Below are positions 8,563 to 16,587 of a stretch of DNA of 64,000 nucleotides, one piece after another; position 1 is the stretch's first letter; each line of letters starts with the position of its first letter. A model generated the notes under the pieces. It had not been told where the DNA came from and made no database searches. It worked only from the letters and a program-made list of their open reading frames with translations. The DNA is taken from positions 1 to 64,000 of the forward strand of contig CAVWFK010000006.1 of assembly GCA_963754235.1 (NCBI GenBank). Reading direction: 5' to 3'. A program made the position numbers and the translations under genes. The DNA comes from DATAYA01 sp963754235. Its GTDB lineage: Bacteria; Pseudomonadota; Alphaproteobacteria; Acetobacterales; Acetobacteraceae.

Positions 8563-10515
8563 TCAAGCGACCTCGCGAAATGGTGGCGCTTCGGCCCTCA
8601 GATCGGGCGGCGTTGCCTCCGCTGCAAGCCGCCCCACCGCTTCGGCGAGCGGCAGGCTCGCCTGCGCCTCGGCTCCCAGCCGGCGCAGCGAGACGGTGCG
8701 CGTCTCCGCCTCCCGCCGCCCGACCACCACCAGCACCGGCACGTGCGCGACCGAATGCTCGCGCACCTTGGCGCCGATCTTCTCGCGCCCGAGATCGACC
8801 CGCACCGCCAGCCCCGCCGCTTCCAGTGCCGCCGCAACTTCGCGCGCGTAACCGTCTGCTTCAGAAACAATCGTCGCGACCACCGCCTGCACCGGGGCCA
8901 GCCAGAGCGGAAAACGGCCGGCATAGTGCTCGATCAGGATGCCGAGGAAACGCTCGAAGCTGCCCAGGATCACGCGGTGCAGCATCACCGGGACGTGGCG
9001 CGCGCCATCCTCGCCCACATACTCGGCGCCGAGCCGGTCGGGCATGTTGAAATCGACCTGCAATGTGCCGCACTGCCACTCCCGCCCGATCGCGTCCTGC
9101 AACACGAATTCGAGCTTCGGCCCATAGAACGCGCCCTCGCCAGGATTGAGCGCGTAATCGATGCCCGCGGTCGCGCTCGCCTCGCGCAAGGCCGCCTCGG
9201 CGCGGTCCCAGACCGCATCGGACCCCACGCGCGCATCGGGGCGGTCGGCGAACTTCACGCGGAACTCGGGGAAGCCGAAATCACGATAGACCGTGGCCAG
9301 CAGCGTGATGAAGCGCGCCGTCTCGTCCGCGATCTGCTCCTCGGTGCAGAAGATGTGCGCATCGTCCTGGGTGAAGGCGCGCACCCGCATCAGCCCGTGC
9401 AGCGCGCCGGAGGGTTCGTAGCGATGGCACGACCCGAACTCGGCCAGCCGCAGCGGCAGCTCGCGATACGACCGCACGCCCTGGCGGAAGATCTGCACGT
9501 GGCACGGACAGTTCATCGGCTTCAGCGCCAGCGTCTTGTCTTCCTCCTCGACGGTGGCGACGAACATATGCTCGCGGAACTTCTCCCAATGGCCCGACCG
9601 CTCCCACAAGCTCCGGTCCACCAGTTGCGGCGTGCGCACCTCCTGGTAGCCGGCGGCATCCAGCCGGCGGCGCAAATAGGCTTCCGCCGCGCGATACAGG
9701 CGCCAGCCGTTCGGGTGCCAGAAGATGCTGCCGACCGCCTCCTCCTGCACGTGATAGAGGTCCATCTCGCGGGCAATGCGGCGATGGTCGCGCCGCTCCG
9801 CTTCGGCGAGGCGATGCAGATAGGCGTCGAGCTCGCGCCGATCGCGCCAGGCGGTGCCGTAGATGCGGCTCAGCATCGCGTTGCGGTGATCGCCCCGCCA
9901 GTAGGCGCCGGCGACCTTCATCAGCTTGAAGGCGTCGCCCACGTCGCCGGTCGAGCGCATGTGCGGGCCGCGGCAGAGGTCGAGCCACTCGCCCTGACGA
10001 TAGAGCGTGATCGTCTCGTCGCGCGGCAGATCGCGAATCAGTTGCGCCTTGTATTTCTCGCCGCGGCGCTCGAAGAAGTCGATCGCCGCGTCGCGGTCGA
10101 TCACCTGCCGGTCGAAGGCGGCATCAGCGGCGATGATCTCGCGCATCTTCGCCTCGATCGCCGGAAAATCCTCCGGCGTAAACGGCTCGTTGCGGGCGAA
10201 ATCGTAATAGAACCCGTCCTCGATCGCCGGCCCGATCGTGACCTGCGTGCCGGGATAGAGCGCCTGCACCGCCTCGGCGAGCACGTGGGCCGCGTCGTGG
10301 CGGATCAGACCGAGCGCCTCGGGGTCGCGGCGGGTGATGAACACGACCGAGGCATCATCCTCGATCGGGCGCGCGAGGTCGCGGAGGTCGCCGTCCACCT
10401 TCATCGCCACCGCCGCACGAGCGAGGCCGGGCCCGATCTCGGCGGCGAGTGCCGCGCCCGTCACCGGGCCGTCATGGCGGCGCACGGATCCGTCAGGCAG
10501 CGTGATCGCAGGCAT
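8563..10515 (-). CDS. thrS: threonyl-tRNA synthetase
   Basis: A 650-residue class II synthetase that charges tRNA-Thr. Domains in order: TGS (from MPAITLPDGSVRRHDGP), the second additional (editing) domain with HDAAH near residue 74 and CRGPHMRSTGDV, the catalytic core with LKPMNCPCHVQIF near 333 (zinc cysteine) and RYEPSGALHGLMRVRAFTQD, and the anticodon-binding domain (APVQAVVATIV onward). Upstream in-frame codons exist to 10632, but the ATG at 10515 fits the usual N-terminus MPAITLPDG. It is immediately upstream of infC on the same strand. The frame is intact. Confidence 0.97.
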   Translation of the reverse strand: MPAITLPDGSVRRHDGPVTGAALAAEIGPGLARAAVAMKVDGDLRDLARPIEDDASVVFITRRDPEALGLIRHDAAHVLAEAVQALYPGTQVTIGPAIEDGFYYDFARNEPFTPEDFPAIEAKMREIIAADAAFDRQVIDRDAAIDFFERRGEKYKAQLIRDLPRDETITLYRQGEWLDLCRGPHMRSTGDVGDAFKLMKVAGAYWRGDHRNAMLSRIYGTAWRDRRELDAYLHRLAEAERRDHRRIAREMDLYHVQEEAVGSIFWHPNGWRLYRAAEAYLRRRLDAAGYQEVRTPQLVDRSLWERSGHWEKFREHMFVATVEEEDKTLALKPMNCPCHVQIFRQGVRSYRELPLRLAEFGSCHRYEPSGALHGLMRVRAFTQDDAHIFCTEEQIADETARFITLLATVYRDFGFPEFRVKFADRPDARVGSDAVWDRAEAALREASATAGIDYALNPGEGAFYGPKLEFVLQDAIGREWQCGTLQVDFNMPDRLGAEYVGEDGARHVPVMLHRVILGSFERFLGILIEHYAGRFPLWLAPVQAVVATIVSEADGYAREVAAALEAAGLAVRVDLGREKIGAKVREHSVAHVPVLVVVGRREAETRTVSLRRLGAEAQASLPLAEAVGRLAAEATPPDLRAEAPPFREVA

Positions 10516-10555
10516 CGGTCTCGTCATCTCCAATGATAGAGCGTGGTCTATGGCG

Positions 10556-12223
10556 TCACGCCAGCGCCGCCGCAACCCTGGCGACGGAGAGGTCGGCGAG
10601 GCGCTCGCACCGCAGCACCGTGACTGCGCCACGCGGTGCCGTGAGCGCCGGATCGCTGTCGGCCGAGAACAGCACGACGCAGCGGCAGCCCATCGCGCTC
10701 GCGAGGTGCATGGGGCCGGTGTCGTTGCCCACCGCGACGGAGGCGCCGACGGCGAGCCGCCCGATATCGAGCAGCGTGGTGCGGCCGGTGAGGTCGATCG
10801 CGGCGCTGCAGGTTGCCCGGATCGCGCCCGCGAGCGGTGCCTCGGCCGCGGTGCCGATCACCACTGCGGCCAGGCCGCGCGTGGCGAGGGTTTTAGCGAG
10901 CGCCGCGAACCGCGCCACCGGCCAACGCTTCGCCGGCCGGTGCGGGGCCGCACCCGGTGCCAGCAGCGCGTACGGGCGCGGCAGGCCGAAGCCGCGTCCG
11001 GCCGTGGCGAGCCAGCCGAGATCGGGGGCCGCCATTGCCGCAATGCCGGCCATCGCGAGCTGCTCGCGCTGGCGCTCGATCGTGTGCATCGCATCGCGCC
11101 CCGGATTGGCGTGCGGGTGCGACGCGCCGCGCGCGATCCCCGACCAGGGCGGCCGGCCGGCCAGACGGAAGTACTGCGATGACCGCACCGAGGTCTGCAA
11201 ATCATAGACGAAGTCGAAGCCGCGCAGGCTCCGCGCCAGCTGCCACAGGCCGGGCAGGTTCCACCAGCCGGGCCGCGCATCGAGCCGCACCTCGTCAAAC
11301 CAGGGGCTAGCGTGCGCGAGGGAGGCGAAGGGGGACGTCGTCAGCAGCGTGATCCCCGCCCCCGGATGGTGCGCCCGAATCGCCGCGAACGGGCCGAAGG
11401 CCAGCACGAAATCGCCGAGCGCCCCCAGCTTGATGACCAGGATGCGGCGCTCAACGCCCTCTCCGCCCCTGGGGGCGGAGAGGGCCGGGGTGAGGTGGGG
11501 GAAACTCCCCGGCTGCTGGCCCCCACCTCTCTCCAACCCTCTCCGCCCCCAGGGGCGGAGAGGGAGAGTGCGGCGCTCACCGATCCCGGTCATTGCGGAA
11601 AAGATGTGTGAATCCATCAGTACCGGCAGCAGCTCGGGCGTCCAGCGGACGTTGCGGCGGAGCACCCGTGCCGGCACCCCGGCCGCGACGCAATGGGCCG
11701 GGATCGCGCCCGTCACCACCGCACGCATCCCGATCACCGAGCCCGCGCCGACATGCGCACCCTTCAGCAGCGCCGCGTTCGCCCCCACCCAGGCGCCCTC
11801 CTCCACCGTTACGTCCCTGGGCGGGTTGATGCGCACCCCGGTTGCCAGATCGAGGATCGAGTGCATGTCGCTGACGGTGATCTCCACCCGGTCGCCGAAC
11901 AGGCAGTGCCGTCCGATCCGCACCGCGCCCTTCTCGTGCAGGAAGATGTGAATGCGCCCGTTGACGCCGCAGCCGGCGCCGATCTCCAGCACCCCCTCCC
12001 GCTCCAGATGGAAATAGGTCGTGCCCAGCAGGCAGTCGGGCCAGATCCGCAGTTCCGAGCCGCCGCCGATCTCGACCACCAGCCGCTCGCAGCTTGCGGG
12101 CTGCGCAATCGCGATCCGGTTGTGATCGCCGCGGATGCGGATGCGTCCGTCCCCGTACTCCAGAAACGCACGGGCGATGTGGACGAAATTGTCCCGCCCT
12201 TCGTCGATCACCTCGATCGCCAC
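10556..12223 (-). CDS. hexapeptide acyltransferase fused to GT9 heptosyltransferase-like domain through a palindromic insertion
   Basis: One 555-residue frame joins two activities. Residues about 1-205 form a left-handed beta-helix acyltransferase (AWVGANAALLKGAHVGAGSV, IPAHCVAAGVPARVLRRN). From about 253 a glycosyltransferase family 9 domain begins (RRILVIKLGALGDFVLAFG) and ends with the nucleotide-sugar region (VGASVAVGNDTGPMHLASA). Both suit lipopolysaccharide or surface-glycan assembly. Between them 42 codons are supplied by a family A palindrome (11454-11568) plus an 11-bp duplication. Without it the frame would read MTGIGERRILVIKLG, a natural GT9 start at ATG 11593, so the pair may originally have been overlapping or separately initiated genes. 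It starts 3 bp after rsmI. Confidence 0.8.
   Translation of the reverse strand: MAIEVIDEGRDNFVHIARAFLEYGDGRIRIRGDHNRIAIAQPASCERLVVEIGGGSELRIWPDCLLGTTYFHLEREGVLEIGAGCGVNGRIHIFLHEKGAVRIGRHCLFGDRVEITVSDMHSILDLATGVRINPPRDVTVEEGAWVGANAALLKGAHVGAGSVIGMRAVVTGAIPAHCVAAGVPARVLRRNVRWTPELLPVLMDSHIFSAMTGIGERRTLPLRPWGRRGLERGGGQQPGSFPHLTPALSAPRGGEGVERRILVIKLGALGDFVLAFGPFAAIRAHHPGAGITLLTTSPFASLAHASPWFDEVRLDARPGWWNLPGLWQLARSLRGFDFVYDLQTSVRSSQYFRLAGRPPWSGIARGASHPHANPGRDAMHTIERQREQLAMAGIAAMAAPDLGWLATAGRGFGLPRPYALLAPGAAPHRPAKRWPVARFAALAKTLATRGLAAVVIGTAAEAPLAGAIRATCSAAIDLTGRTTLLDIGRLAVGASVAVGNDTGPMHLASAMGCRCVVLFSADSDPALTAPRGAVTVLRCERLADLSVARVAAALA
11454..11568. repeat. palindromic element (family A) inserted in frame in the glycosyltransferase ORF
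   Basis: Two head-to-head palindromes with CTCTCCGCCCC cores lie here, with the tails GGGGTGAGGTGGGGG and CCCCCACCTCTCTCC between them. The 11-mer TGCGGCGCTCA occurs on both sides (11443-11453 and 11569-11579) and may be a target duplication. Element plus duplication is 126 bp, that is 42 codons, with no stop in the coding frame on the minus strand. Confidence 0.8.
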
Positions 12224-12226
12224 GCC

Positions 12227-13150
12227 TTACTCCGTCCCCCGCCCGACGCCGGCGATCGCCAGCGCCCGGGCGTAGACGGTGCGGCGCGGCGTGCCGGTGG
12301 CCGCCGCCACCATCGCCGCCGCCTCCCGCAGGCTGTGCTCGGCAAGGGCAGCGCGCAACCGCGTGTCCAGCTCGTCCTCGCCCGCCGCCTCCGGGGCCGC
12401 GGGGCCGAGCAGCAGCGTGATCTCGCCCCGCGCCTTGTGCCCGGCATAGTGCGCGGCCAGCGCCGGCAAGGCACCACGGCGGACCTCCTCGAAACGCTTG
12501 GTCAGCTCCCGCGCGACTGCGGCCGCGCGATCGCCGAAGGCGTCCGCGAGATCGGCCAGCGCCTCAGTCAGCCGATGCGGCGCCTCGTGCCAGATCAGGG
12601 TGGCGGAGAGCCCGGCGCGCTCCAGCCCGCGCAGCGCCGCGTAATGCGCCCGCCGCGCCCCGGCCCGAGGCGGTGCGAAGCCGAGAAACAGGAACGGATG
12701 CGGCGGCAGGCCGGAGAGCACCAGCGCCGCCACCGCCGCGTTTGGCCCAGGCACCGCGCCGACCGGCAACCCCTCGGCGATCGCGGCGCGCACCAGCCGA
12801 TAGCCGGGGTCGGAGACCAGCGGCGTGCCGGCATCCGAGACCAGCGCCACCCGCCGCCCCGCGCGCAGCATCGCCAGCACCGCCGCGACGCGCGCCGCCT
12901 CGTTGTGCTCGTGCAGCGCCGCGGTGGATGCCGTGATGCCGAACGCCGAGAGCAGCCGGGCGGTGACGCGGGTATCCTCGCAGAGCACGAGGTCGGCGGC
13001 GCGAAGGGCCGCGAGACCACGGCGGGTCATGTCGTCGAGGTTGCCGATCGGCGTCGAAACTATCACAAGCCCGTCGGGTATGTACGGGGGGCGCTGCCGC
13101 GGCGCGTCCGTCTCGGCAATGGAGGAGAGATCGCATGCGTCGTCGGGCAT
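12227..13150 (-). CDS. rsmI: 16S rRNA (cytidine-1402-2'-O)-methyltransferase
   Basis: RsmI/YraL, which 2'-O-methylates C1402 in the ribosomal P site using SAM. The tetrapyrrole-methylase fold is visible: LVIVSTPIGNLDDMTRRGL, LVLCEDTRVTARLL, VALVSDAGTPLVSDPGY (SAM-binding loop) and VGAVPGPNAAVAALVLSGLP. The C-terminal domain ends with a small helical region (TGTPRRTVYARAL). The frame is open to 13231, but MPDDACDLSS at 13150 gives a normal length of 307 residues. This start overlaps the start of lpoA on the other strand, the same divergent rsmI/lpoA pairing as in E. coli. Confidence 0.93.
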   Translation of the reverse strand: MPDDACDLSSIAETDAPRQRPPYIPDGLVIVSTPIGNLDDMTRRGLAALRAADLVLCEDTRVTARLLSAFGITASTAALHEHNEAARVAAVLAMLRAGRRVALVSDAGTPLVSDPGYRLVRAAIAEGLPVGAVPGPNAAVAALVLSGLPPHPFLFLGFAPPRAGARRAHYAALRGLERAGLSATLIWHEAPHRLTEALADLADAFGDRAAAVARELTKRFEEVRRGALPALAAHYAGHKARGEITLLLGPAAPEAAGEDELDTRLRAALAEHSLREAAAMVAAATGTPRRTVYARALAIAGVGRGTE

Positions 13151-14391
13151 TCGGGCTCCTGGCCGCTCTGGCCGCGCTGGCGGGCTGCACCGCCGCGCCC
13201 TATCCGGGCGCGCAACCCTACGCCGGGGCATCTCCGCCGGCCACCGCCGCGCCGCCGAAGCCGGTCGGCATGCGGATCGCGCTGCTGCTGCCGCTCACCG
13301 GCCCGGCCGGACGGCTCGGCCAGGCGATGCTCCGCGGGGCCGAGTTGGCGATGGCGATGGGACCGCCGGGCGGACAGCCGGTGCAGCTCGACCCCCGCGA
13401 TACCGGCGGCACGCCGGAAGGAGCGACACTCGCGGTGCAGGCGGCGCTGAACAACGGCAATTCGCTCATCCTCGGCCCGCTGACCGCACCGGAGACGGCG
13501 GCGACCGCACCCGAGGCGCGCGCTGCCGGGGTGCCGATGCTGGCCTTCACCAGCGATTCCTCGCGGGCGCAGCCGGGCGTATGGACGCTCGGGATCACGC
13601 CGGTGCAGCAGGTGCGCCGGCTGGTGGCGGCGGCGACGGCGGAGAACCGCAATCGCTTTGCCGCCGTGCTCGGCAGCGAGCCGCTGGGTGACGCGCTGGG
13701 TCGCGCGCTGGCCGGGGCCACGCGCGACGCCGGCCTGCCCCCACCGGCGATCCGCACCGTCGGCGCCGACTTCTCCGGCCTCGATGCTGCGGTCGAGGCC
13801 ATCTCCGGTTATACCGCGCCCCAGCCGCCGGCCAGCCTGCCCGCCGCGGCGTCCGACTCCGGGACCGCGCCGCCTCCCGCGCCGCCCCCCGCTCCCACCC
13901 CCGCCCAGACGCCGCCGCCGCCGTTCGACGCGCTGCTGGTCGATGTGACCGGAGCCCGCGCGCAGCAACTGGGGGCGACCTTGGCAAAGATCGGCGTGGC
14001 GGCGCCGCAAGTGCGCGTGCTCGGCCCCGGGCTGTGGGCCGGGCAGGCGGCGCAGCTCGGGTCGCTCGCCGGTGCGTGGTACGCCGCTCCCGACCCCGCC
14101 TCTCGCGGCGGGTTCGTGCAGCGCTACGTGGCCAGATACGGCAGCGCCCCGCCGCCGCTCGCCGACCTCGCCTTCGATGCGGCAAGCCTCGGCCGCGTGC
14201 TGGGCGCGCGCGGGCCACTGATCGGCGCCGTGCTGACCCAGCCGGACGGGTTCGGCGGCGTCGATGGCTTCTTCGCCCTGCAGCCGGACGGGCAGGTGCG
14301 GCGCGGCCTCGCAGTGTTCCAGATCGAGCCCGCGGGCGGCGCCCGCATCGTCTCCCCGGCACCCACGAACGCCAGCGGCCCCGGCGTCTAG
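13135..14391 (+). CDS. lpoA: penicillin-binding protein activator, LpoA/YraM-type lipoprotein
   Basis: A 418-residue outer-membrane lipoprotein with lipobox LAALAGC (Cys18) and a periplasmic-binding-protein-like fold: MRIALLLPLTGPAGRLGQAM, then LILGPLTAPETAATAPEARA and VPMLAFTSDSSRAQPGVWTLG. Such proteins activate class A penicillin-binding proteins in peptidoglycan synthesis in E. coli; the alphaproteobacterial role is inferred. A Pro/Ala-rich linker of about 25 residues (APPPAPPPAPTPAQ) interrupts the second lobe near residue 245, an insertion that looks disordered. ATG 13135 has GGAGAGA upstream. It is divergent from rsmI, with overlapping 5' ends. No yraN is recognisable downstream. Confidence 0.85.
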   Translation: MRRRAFGLLAALAALAGCTAAPYPGAQPYAGASPPATAAPPKPVGMRIALLLPLTGPAGRLGQAMLRGAELAMAMGPPGGQPVQLDPRDTGGTPEGATLAVQAALNNGNSLILGPLTAPETAATAPEARAAGVPMLAFTSDSSRAQPGVWTLGITPVQQVRRLVAAATAENRNRFAAVLGSEPLGDALGRALAGATRDAGLPPPAIRTVGADFSGLDAAVEAISGYTAPQPPASLPAAASDSGTAPPPAPPPAPTPAQTPPPPFDALLVDVTGARAQQLGATLAKIGVAAPQVRVLGPGLWAGQAAQLGSLAGAWYAAPDPASRGGFVQRYVARYGSAPPPLADLAFDAASLGRVLGARGPLIGAVLTQPDGFGGVDGFFALQPDGQVRRGLAVFQIEPAGGARIVSPAPTNASGPGV

Positions 14392-14798
14392 GCGCCCGGC
14401 GCAGCGGCTCGGGCAAGCGCGTGCTGCTGCGGCCGCGGCGATCAGTGCCCGACCCGGTCGCCGCCTTCGTCGCGCTGGCCGCGGCATCGGCGACGATCGC
14501 CGCCACGCTCACCGTCGGATCGATCTCTCGCCACGTTGCGAGGAAATACCATTGCGTTGCGCCTATTTTGTGCCCATCCTTGCACCTCCAGACATAAGTG
14601 CACATCGTTCGAGTGCAGGCAGTGGTCCACGCCATGTCTGTGCAGGTTGGCCCGATCAGCCATCGATCGGTGCTGTTTGGCGCGACTGGAAACGCATCTT
14701 CGTCTTCAAGCAATAGCGCTAATCGTAATGCACGGAGCGTCAGCCGCCGTTACCGAACGGGGCAGGCACTTGTGTGCACAATGAGAAGGAACACCATA
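14392..14798. other. 407-bp gap without a recognised gene
   Basis: This stretch separates lpoA from the sulfatase. The part from about 14520 is visibly less GC-rich than the surroundings and may hold the sulfatase promoter. A short minus-strand frame (MCTYVWRCKDGHKIGATQWY, starting near 14600) has no family I recognise and runs antisense into lpoA. The place where yraN often sits next to lpoA holds nothing convincing. Confidence 0.4.
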
Positions 14799-16448
14799 AT
14801 GCGAAAATCCGTGCCCCGGCTGACGAGAGCACTCGCAGTCGGGTCCTTGCTGGCCGCCACAGCGCTGGTCAGCCTCCCTGCGGAGGCGCAAGCTCCTGCG
14901 CAGAAGCCTAACATCGTCGTCATCATGGGCGATGATATCGGCTGGTTCAACGTCGGCGCCTACAACCAGGGCATGATGTATTCGACGACGCCGAACCTGG
15001 ACCGGCTGGCGAACGAAGGCATGCGGTTCACCGACTACTACGCCGAGCCGAGTTGCACCGCCGGCCGCGCCAATTTCATCACCGGGGAACTGCCGATCCG
15101 CACCGGCCTCACCACGGTCGGCCAGGCCGGCGCCACGGTCGGCATGCCCGACGAGGCGCCCACGATCGCGACGGCGCTGAAAGCGATGGGATACGAGGGC
15201 CAGTTCGGCAAGAACCATCTTGGCGACCTGAACCGCTATTTGCCGACCGTGCACGGGTTCGACGAGTACTGGGGCTATCTCTATCACCTGGATGCGATGG
15301 AGGATCCATTCTGGCACTCCTTCCCGCCTGCGCTAAGGGATGTGGTCGGGCCGCGCAACCTGGTCCACAGCTTTGCCACCAATGTCGATGATCCGACGGT
15401 GCAGCCGCGCTGGGGCAAGATTGGCAAGCAGAGAATCGTGGACGACGGGCCGCTGCCGCCGCACCCGACGCCCGGCATCAAATACAACATGGAGACGGCC
15501 GACGAAGCCATCCTCGATCACACGGTGAAGTTCATCGACAAGGCCGAGAAGGACGGCAAACCCTTCTTCGTATGGATGAATCCTACCCGCGCGCACGTCA
15601 TCTCGCATCTGTCGCCAAAATACCAGGCGAAGCTGACCGGCGAGAACGAGTGGTACCTGGAAGAAGGCGTGATGTCCCAGCTCGATGACGTGGTCGGCGG
15701 CCTGCTGGACAAGTTGAAGGCCGACGGGCTCGACAAAAACACGATCGTCGTGTTCACGACCGACAATGGCGCCGAGAACTTCACCTGGCCCGATGGCGGC
15801 AACACGCCGTTCGCCGCCGGCAAGGGAACTGTGATGGAGGGCGGCATGCGGGTCCCGATGATCGCCCGCTGGCCGGGTCACATCCCGGCCGGGAAGGTGC
15901 AGAACGGCATCATGTCGGGCCTGGACTTCTTCCCAACCCTGGTCGCGGCAGCCGGCGATCCGAACATTACGACTGAGCTTCTGCAGGGCAAGCAACTCGG
16001 CGACCGAACGTACAAGGTCCATCTGGACGGCTACGACCAGACGAGCATGCTGACAGACGATGGGCCCTCCAGCCGCCACGAGGTCTTCTACTTCGCAGAA
16101 GGCACCCTGGGCGCGGTCCGTCTCGACGACTACAAGTTCCGGCTGATCGACCAGCCCGGAGGGTGGCTTGACGGAACGGTCAAACTCGATTGGCCGATCA
16201 TATCCAATCTGCGGCTGGATCCGTTCGAGCGGATGCAGTTCCAGAAGGGCAACAACGGCTCGTTCGAGTTCGTGGATTTCTACATCCACGAGTTCTGGCG
16301 CTTCGTGTTCCTGCAGCAGGAGGTCGCCAAATACGCCGAGACGTTCGTCGCCTTCCCGCCGATGCAGCGAGGGGCAAGCTTCAACCTCGACGCAGTCAAG
16401 GCGCAGATCCAGGAGCAGATCCGCCAGATGAAAGGCAAGATGGAATAG
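14799..16448 (+). CDS. exported arylsulfatase with C-T-A-G-R active site
   Basis: A 549-residue type I sulfatase that hydrolyses sulfate esters. A signal peptide (ALAVGSLLAATALVSLPAEA, cut at AEAQA) directs export. Metal-binding MGDDIGW lies at 44-50. The nucleophile is Cys86 in PSCTAGRANFITGELPIRTG; the canonical motif is C-x-P-x-R, here C-T-A-G-R, a variant known in a sulfatase subgroup and expected to be converted to formylglycine. VVFTTDNGAEN supplies the second metal site. The frame is open from 14598, but ATG 14799 has AGAAGGA 8 nt upstream and begins the signal peptide. No maturase gene is adjacent. The ester substrate is unknown. Confidence 0.9.
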   Translation: MRKSVPRLTRALAVGSLLAATALVSLPAEAQAPAQKPNIVVIMGDDIGWFNVGAYNQGMMYSTTPNLDRLANEGMRFTDYYAEPSCTAGRANFITGELPIRTGLTTVGQAGATVGMPDEAPTIATALKAMGYEGQFGKNHLGDLNRYLPTVHGFDEYWGYLYHLDAMEDPFWHSFPPALRDVVGPRNLVHSFATNVDDPTVQPRWGKIGKQRIVDDGPLPPHPTPGIKYNMETADEAILDHTVKFIDKAEKDGKPFFVWMNPTRAHVISHLSPKYQAKLTGENEWYLEEGVMSQLDDVVGGLLDKLKADGLDKNTIVVFTTDNGAENFTWPDGGNTPFAAGKGTVMEGGMRVPMIARWPGHIPAGKVQNGIMSGLDFFPTLVAAAGDPNITTELLQGKQLGDRTYKVHLDGYDQTSMLTDDGPSSRHEVFYFAEGTLGAVRLDDYKFRLIDQPGGWLDGTVKLDWPIISNLRLDPFERMQFQKGNNGSFEFVDFYIHEFWRFVFLQQEVAKYAETFVAFPPMQRGASFNLDAVKAQIQEQIRQMKGKME

Positions 16449-16472
16449 CCGGAACAGCATTGTCATGATGCC

Positions 16473-16499
16473 GCTCGCCCGGGCACAGCCTGGGCGAGC
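16473..16499. terminator. GC-rich hairpin between convergent genes
   Basis: GCTCGCCC and GGGCGAGC form an 8-bp stem that can be extended through a small mismatch. It lies between the sulfatase stop and the glpD-like stop, which converge. There is no long T-run, so it may act as a bidirectional or factor-assisted terminator. Confidence 0.55.
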
Positions 16500-16587
16500 G
16501 TGCTTCAAGCGAGGCTCTCCACCCCTCCCGGGGAAAGTGGCGTCATCGTTCCATGCTGTTCCTGTGCATGGGCCGACAGGCGCGCAA

